Assembly (NCBI GenBank): GCA_936931335.1 | Contig: CAKZIH010000149.1 | Location: 1 to 7,592, forward strand | DNA length: 7,592 bases | Reading direction: 5' to 3' | From: an uncultured Nostocoides sp. | GTDB lineage: Bacteria; Actinomycetota; Actinomycetes; Actinomycetales; Dermatophilaceae | Shown here: positions 6,487-7,592 of the stretch, in pieces | Layout of the letters: each line of letters opens with the position of its first letter | Numbering within the stretch: the first letter of the stretch is position 1 | Position numbers and translations under genes: made by a program | Notes under the pieces: generated by a model | Database searches by the model: none | The model's input: the letters and a program-made list of their open reading frames with translations, nothing else | What the model was told of the DNA's origin: nothing

Positions 6487-7020
6487 TCAGTAGCGGTCCG
6501 GCCCGCTGCTGCGATGGCGAATGACCCAGAGTGGAAAGCCCACCCACAGGGCAAGGACCAGGAGGCTCGCGCCGCCGGCGAAGACCAGCCCGATCAGGTG
6601 GCCGCTGACCAGATCCACGACGAAGGCGACTGCGCCGATGAGCGCGAGCCCAAGCGTCACGAACGACATGCGGGCAAAGGCGTCCCCAGCGTTCAGCAGG
6701 ATGTCCTTCTGCCGCCTGCGGAAAAGGACGCGGTGGGCAATGACCGGCGCGAGATTGAGGACCGTGGAGGTGGTGACGAGGGAGATCACCACCAGATAGA
6801 GGATGCGGTCGAAGCTGGAGACCCGGTTGAAGCTCGATTGGAAGGGCAGGGTTAGCAGGAAAGCGAAGAGGATCTGCACCCCGGTCTGGGTGACCCGCAA
6901 CTCCTGAAGTAGTTCATTCCAGTTGCGGTCGATGCGCTGGGCCGAGGTTTCCTGACGGGTCGCCTCGATTTCGACCAGCGCGGCTTCCGGCGACGCGTCA
7001 TTGGGCTCATCCGCCGCCAT
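6487..7020 (-). CDS. DUF6328 family four-TM membrane protein
   Basis: This is a 177-residue protein. The N-terminus is acidic and Ala-rich (1-28). Next comes the conserved-looking cytoplasmic block RNWNELLQELRVTQTGVQ (about 32-49), then four membrane helices near 47-60, 71-91, 116-138 and 142-167. A basic loop (HRVLFRRRQK, about 96-105) lies between helices 2 and 3, and the C-terminus is polar. This matches the DUF6328 family of actinobacterial membrane proteins, whose function is unknown. The start was chosen at 7020. GGAAGG ends 9 nt before that ATG, while it abuts the alternative ATG at 7029 (three codons longer) with no spacer. The DUF3027 gene ends 57 bp upstream on the same strand, so co-transcription is possible. 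It converges with DUF2530 across 44 bp. Confidence 0.85.
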   Translation of the reverse strand: MAADEPNDASPEAALVEIEATRQETSAQRIDRNWNELLQELRVTQTGVQILFAFLLTLPFQSSFNRVSSFDRILYLVVISLVTTSTVLNLAPVIAHRVLFRRRQKDILLNAGDAFARMSFVTLGLALIGAVAFVVDLVSGHLIGLVFAGGASLLVLALWVGFPLWVIRHRSSGPDRY

Positions 7021-7029
7021 ACCGGACAT

Positions 7030-7035
7030 CCTTCC
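7030..7035 (-). promoter_or_regulatory. Ribosome binding site of DUF6328 gene
   Basis: The - strand reads GGAAGG, then ATGTCCGGT, then ATG. The spacing is 9 nt to the ATG at 7020 and zero to the ATG at 7029. Translation should therefore begin at 7020. Confidence 0.6.
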
Positions 7036-7077
7036 AGCGTCCCGGGCTAGCCGAGGCCCAGCAACCGCGGGTGAATC

Positions 7078-7592
7078 TCAGAGTTCGTCGAGCGTAATTT
7101 CGTCGACCAGCGGCCCGGGCACGCGTACCGGTTCCGGCACTTCGGCATCCACCTGGCTGTGCGCGCCGCAGCCGTGGTCGTAGCTGACCACGGTGCCGTC
7201 CGAGGGCGACCATTCGTTGGCGCACACCCCGAAGACGCTGCGCAAGGCCCCGGCGAGCTGCACATAGAAGCCGCAGGTCGCACACGGAGCTGGCGCCTTG
7301 ACGGCCACCGGCGCATGCGGGCCGTGGCCGCCGTCATACCAGCGCTGGGCGGCAACCGACCGACCCTCGCGCGAGAGCACCCGTTCGCGGCCTAGCCCCA
7401 GCTCCCAGAACGCGAGCGCGTCCACATCCTCATCGCCCGTCGCTTCGAATCCCGGCTCGAGCAGCGGGTCGTCGGCCAGGTATGGCGTGACATCCCCGGC
7501 ACCGATGTCACCCGGGGCGAGGCGATCGGCATACGGGAGCCAATCGGGGGGCAGCAGCGCGCCATCGGCGGGGCCGAGGCTGACCTCGCAGA
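7078..7592 (-). CDS. DUF3027 family protein, C-terminal part (5' end outside window)
   Basis: The frame runs from the right edge of the window to the TGA at 7078-7080, giving 170 visible residues; the start lies beyond 7592. The visible part holds the DUF3027-typical block LLPPDWLPYADRLAPGD, then a Trp/Tyr-rich stretch. A probable metal-binding region follows: C103-AT-C106-GFYV, FGV-C123-AN, and DH-G-C141-GAH (H139, C141, H144 in visible numbering). The cysteine/histidine pattern suggests a structural zinc site. DUF3027 is an actinobacterial cytoplasmic family of unknown function, often found near cold-shock protein genes (from memory). The end of the protein (LVDEITLDEL) is acidic. DUF6328 follows on the same strand. 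An internal GTG at 7425 would cut through the family domain and is not the start. Confidence 0.88.
   Translation of the reverse strand, partial: CEVSLGPADGALLPPDWLPYADRLAPGDIGAGDVTPYLADDPLLEPGFEATGDEDVDALAFWELGLGRERVLSREGRSVAAQRWYDGGHGPHAPVAVKAPAPCATCGFYVQLAGALRSVFGVCANEWSPSDGTVVSYDHGCGAHSQVDAEVPEPVRVPGPLVDEITLDEL

Noticed and set aside
6475..6488. Short inverted repeat GAGGC-N4-GCCTC between the convergent DUF2530 and DUF6328 genes
   Set aside because: The stem is only 5 bp and overlaps the DUF6328 stop codon. At this GC content such stems arise often by chance, so it is not called as a terminator.

Overview
The window is a high-GC stretch from an actinobacterium. Three of its genes encode DUF2530-, DUF6328- and DUF3027-type proteins, families known essentially from Actinobacteria. 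Codons are strongly G/C-ending, and at least two genes look leaderless (TANNNT -10 box, start codon a few bases later, no Shine-Dalgarno), which is common in that phylum. The protein style fits Micrococcales, perhaps a Dermatophilaceae/Intrasporangiaceae-like organism, but that finer placement is a guess. Nothing here looks like a phage, an insertion sequence, a CRISPR array or an RNA gene.

Layout from left to right: (1) the 3' part of a secreted NHL-repeat protein on the + strand, its start cut off by the window edge. (2) A strong hairpin that can end transcription from both sides. (3) On the - strand, a secreted TIM-barrel protein resembling putative glycoside hydrolases (GHL15-like). (4) On the - strand, an NCS2-family (AzgA/PbuG-like) purine permease, with a hairpin just after its stop and a dyad plus -10 box just before its start. 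(5) On the - strand, a secreted metallophosphoesterase-like protein with unusual metal-site residues. (6) A divergent intergenic region with a perfect 7-6-7 inverted repeat. (7) On the + strand, a small two-TM DUF2530 protein. (8) On the - strand, a four-TM DUF6328 protein. (9) On the - strand, the C-terminal part of a DUF3027 protein, which runs off the right edge. No gap between genes exceeds about 165 bases.

The genes do not form one clear pathway. DUF2530, the NCS2 permease and DUF3027 belong to a neighbourhood that recurs in actinobacteria (from memory, not checked). Three exported proteins (NHL propeller, putative glycosidase, phosphoesterase) lie beside or inside that block and look like accessory cell-surface or extracellular functions. 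Most of the window is ordinary chromosome. The points most worth a second look are the altered metal ligands of the phosphoesterase, the two intergenic dyads, and the 12-unit, probably two-propeller NHL protein.
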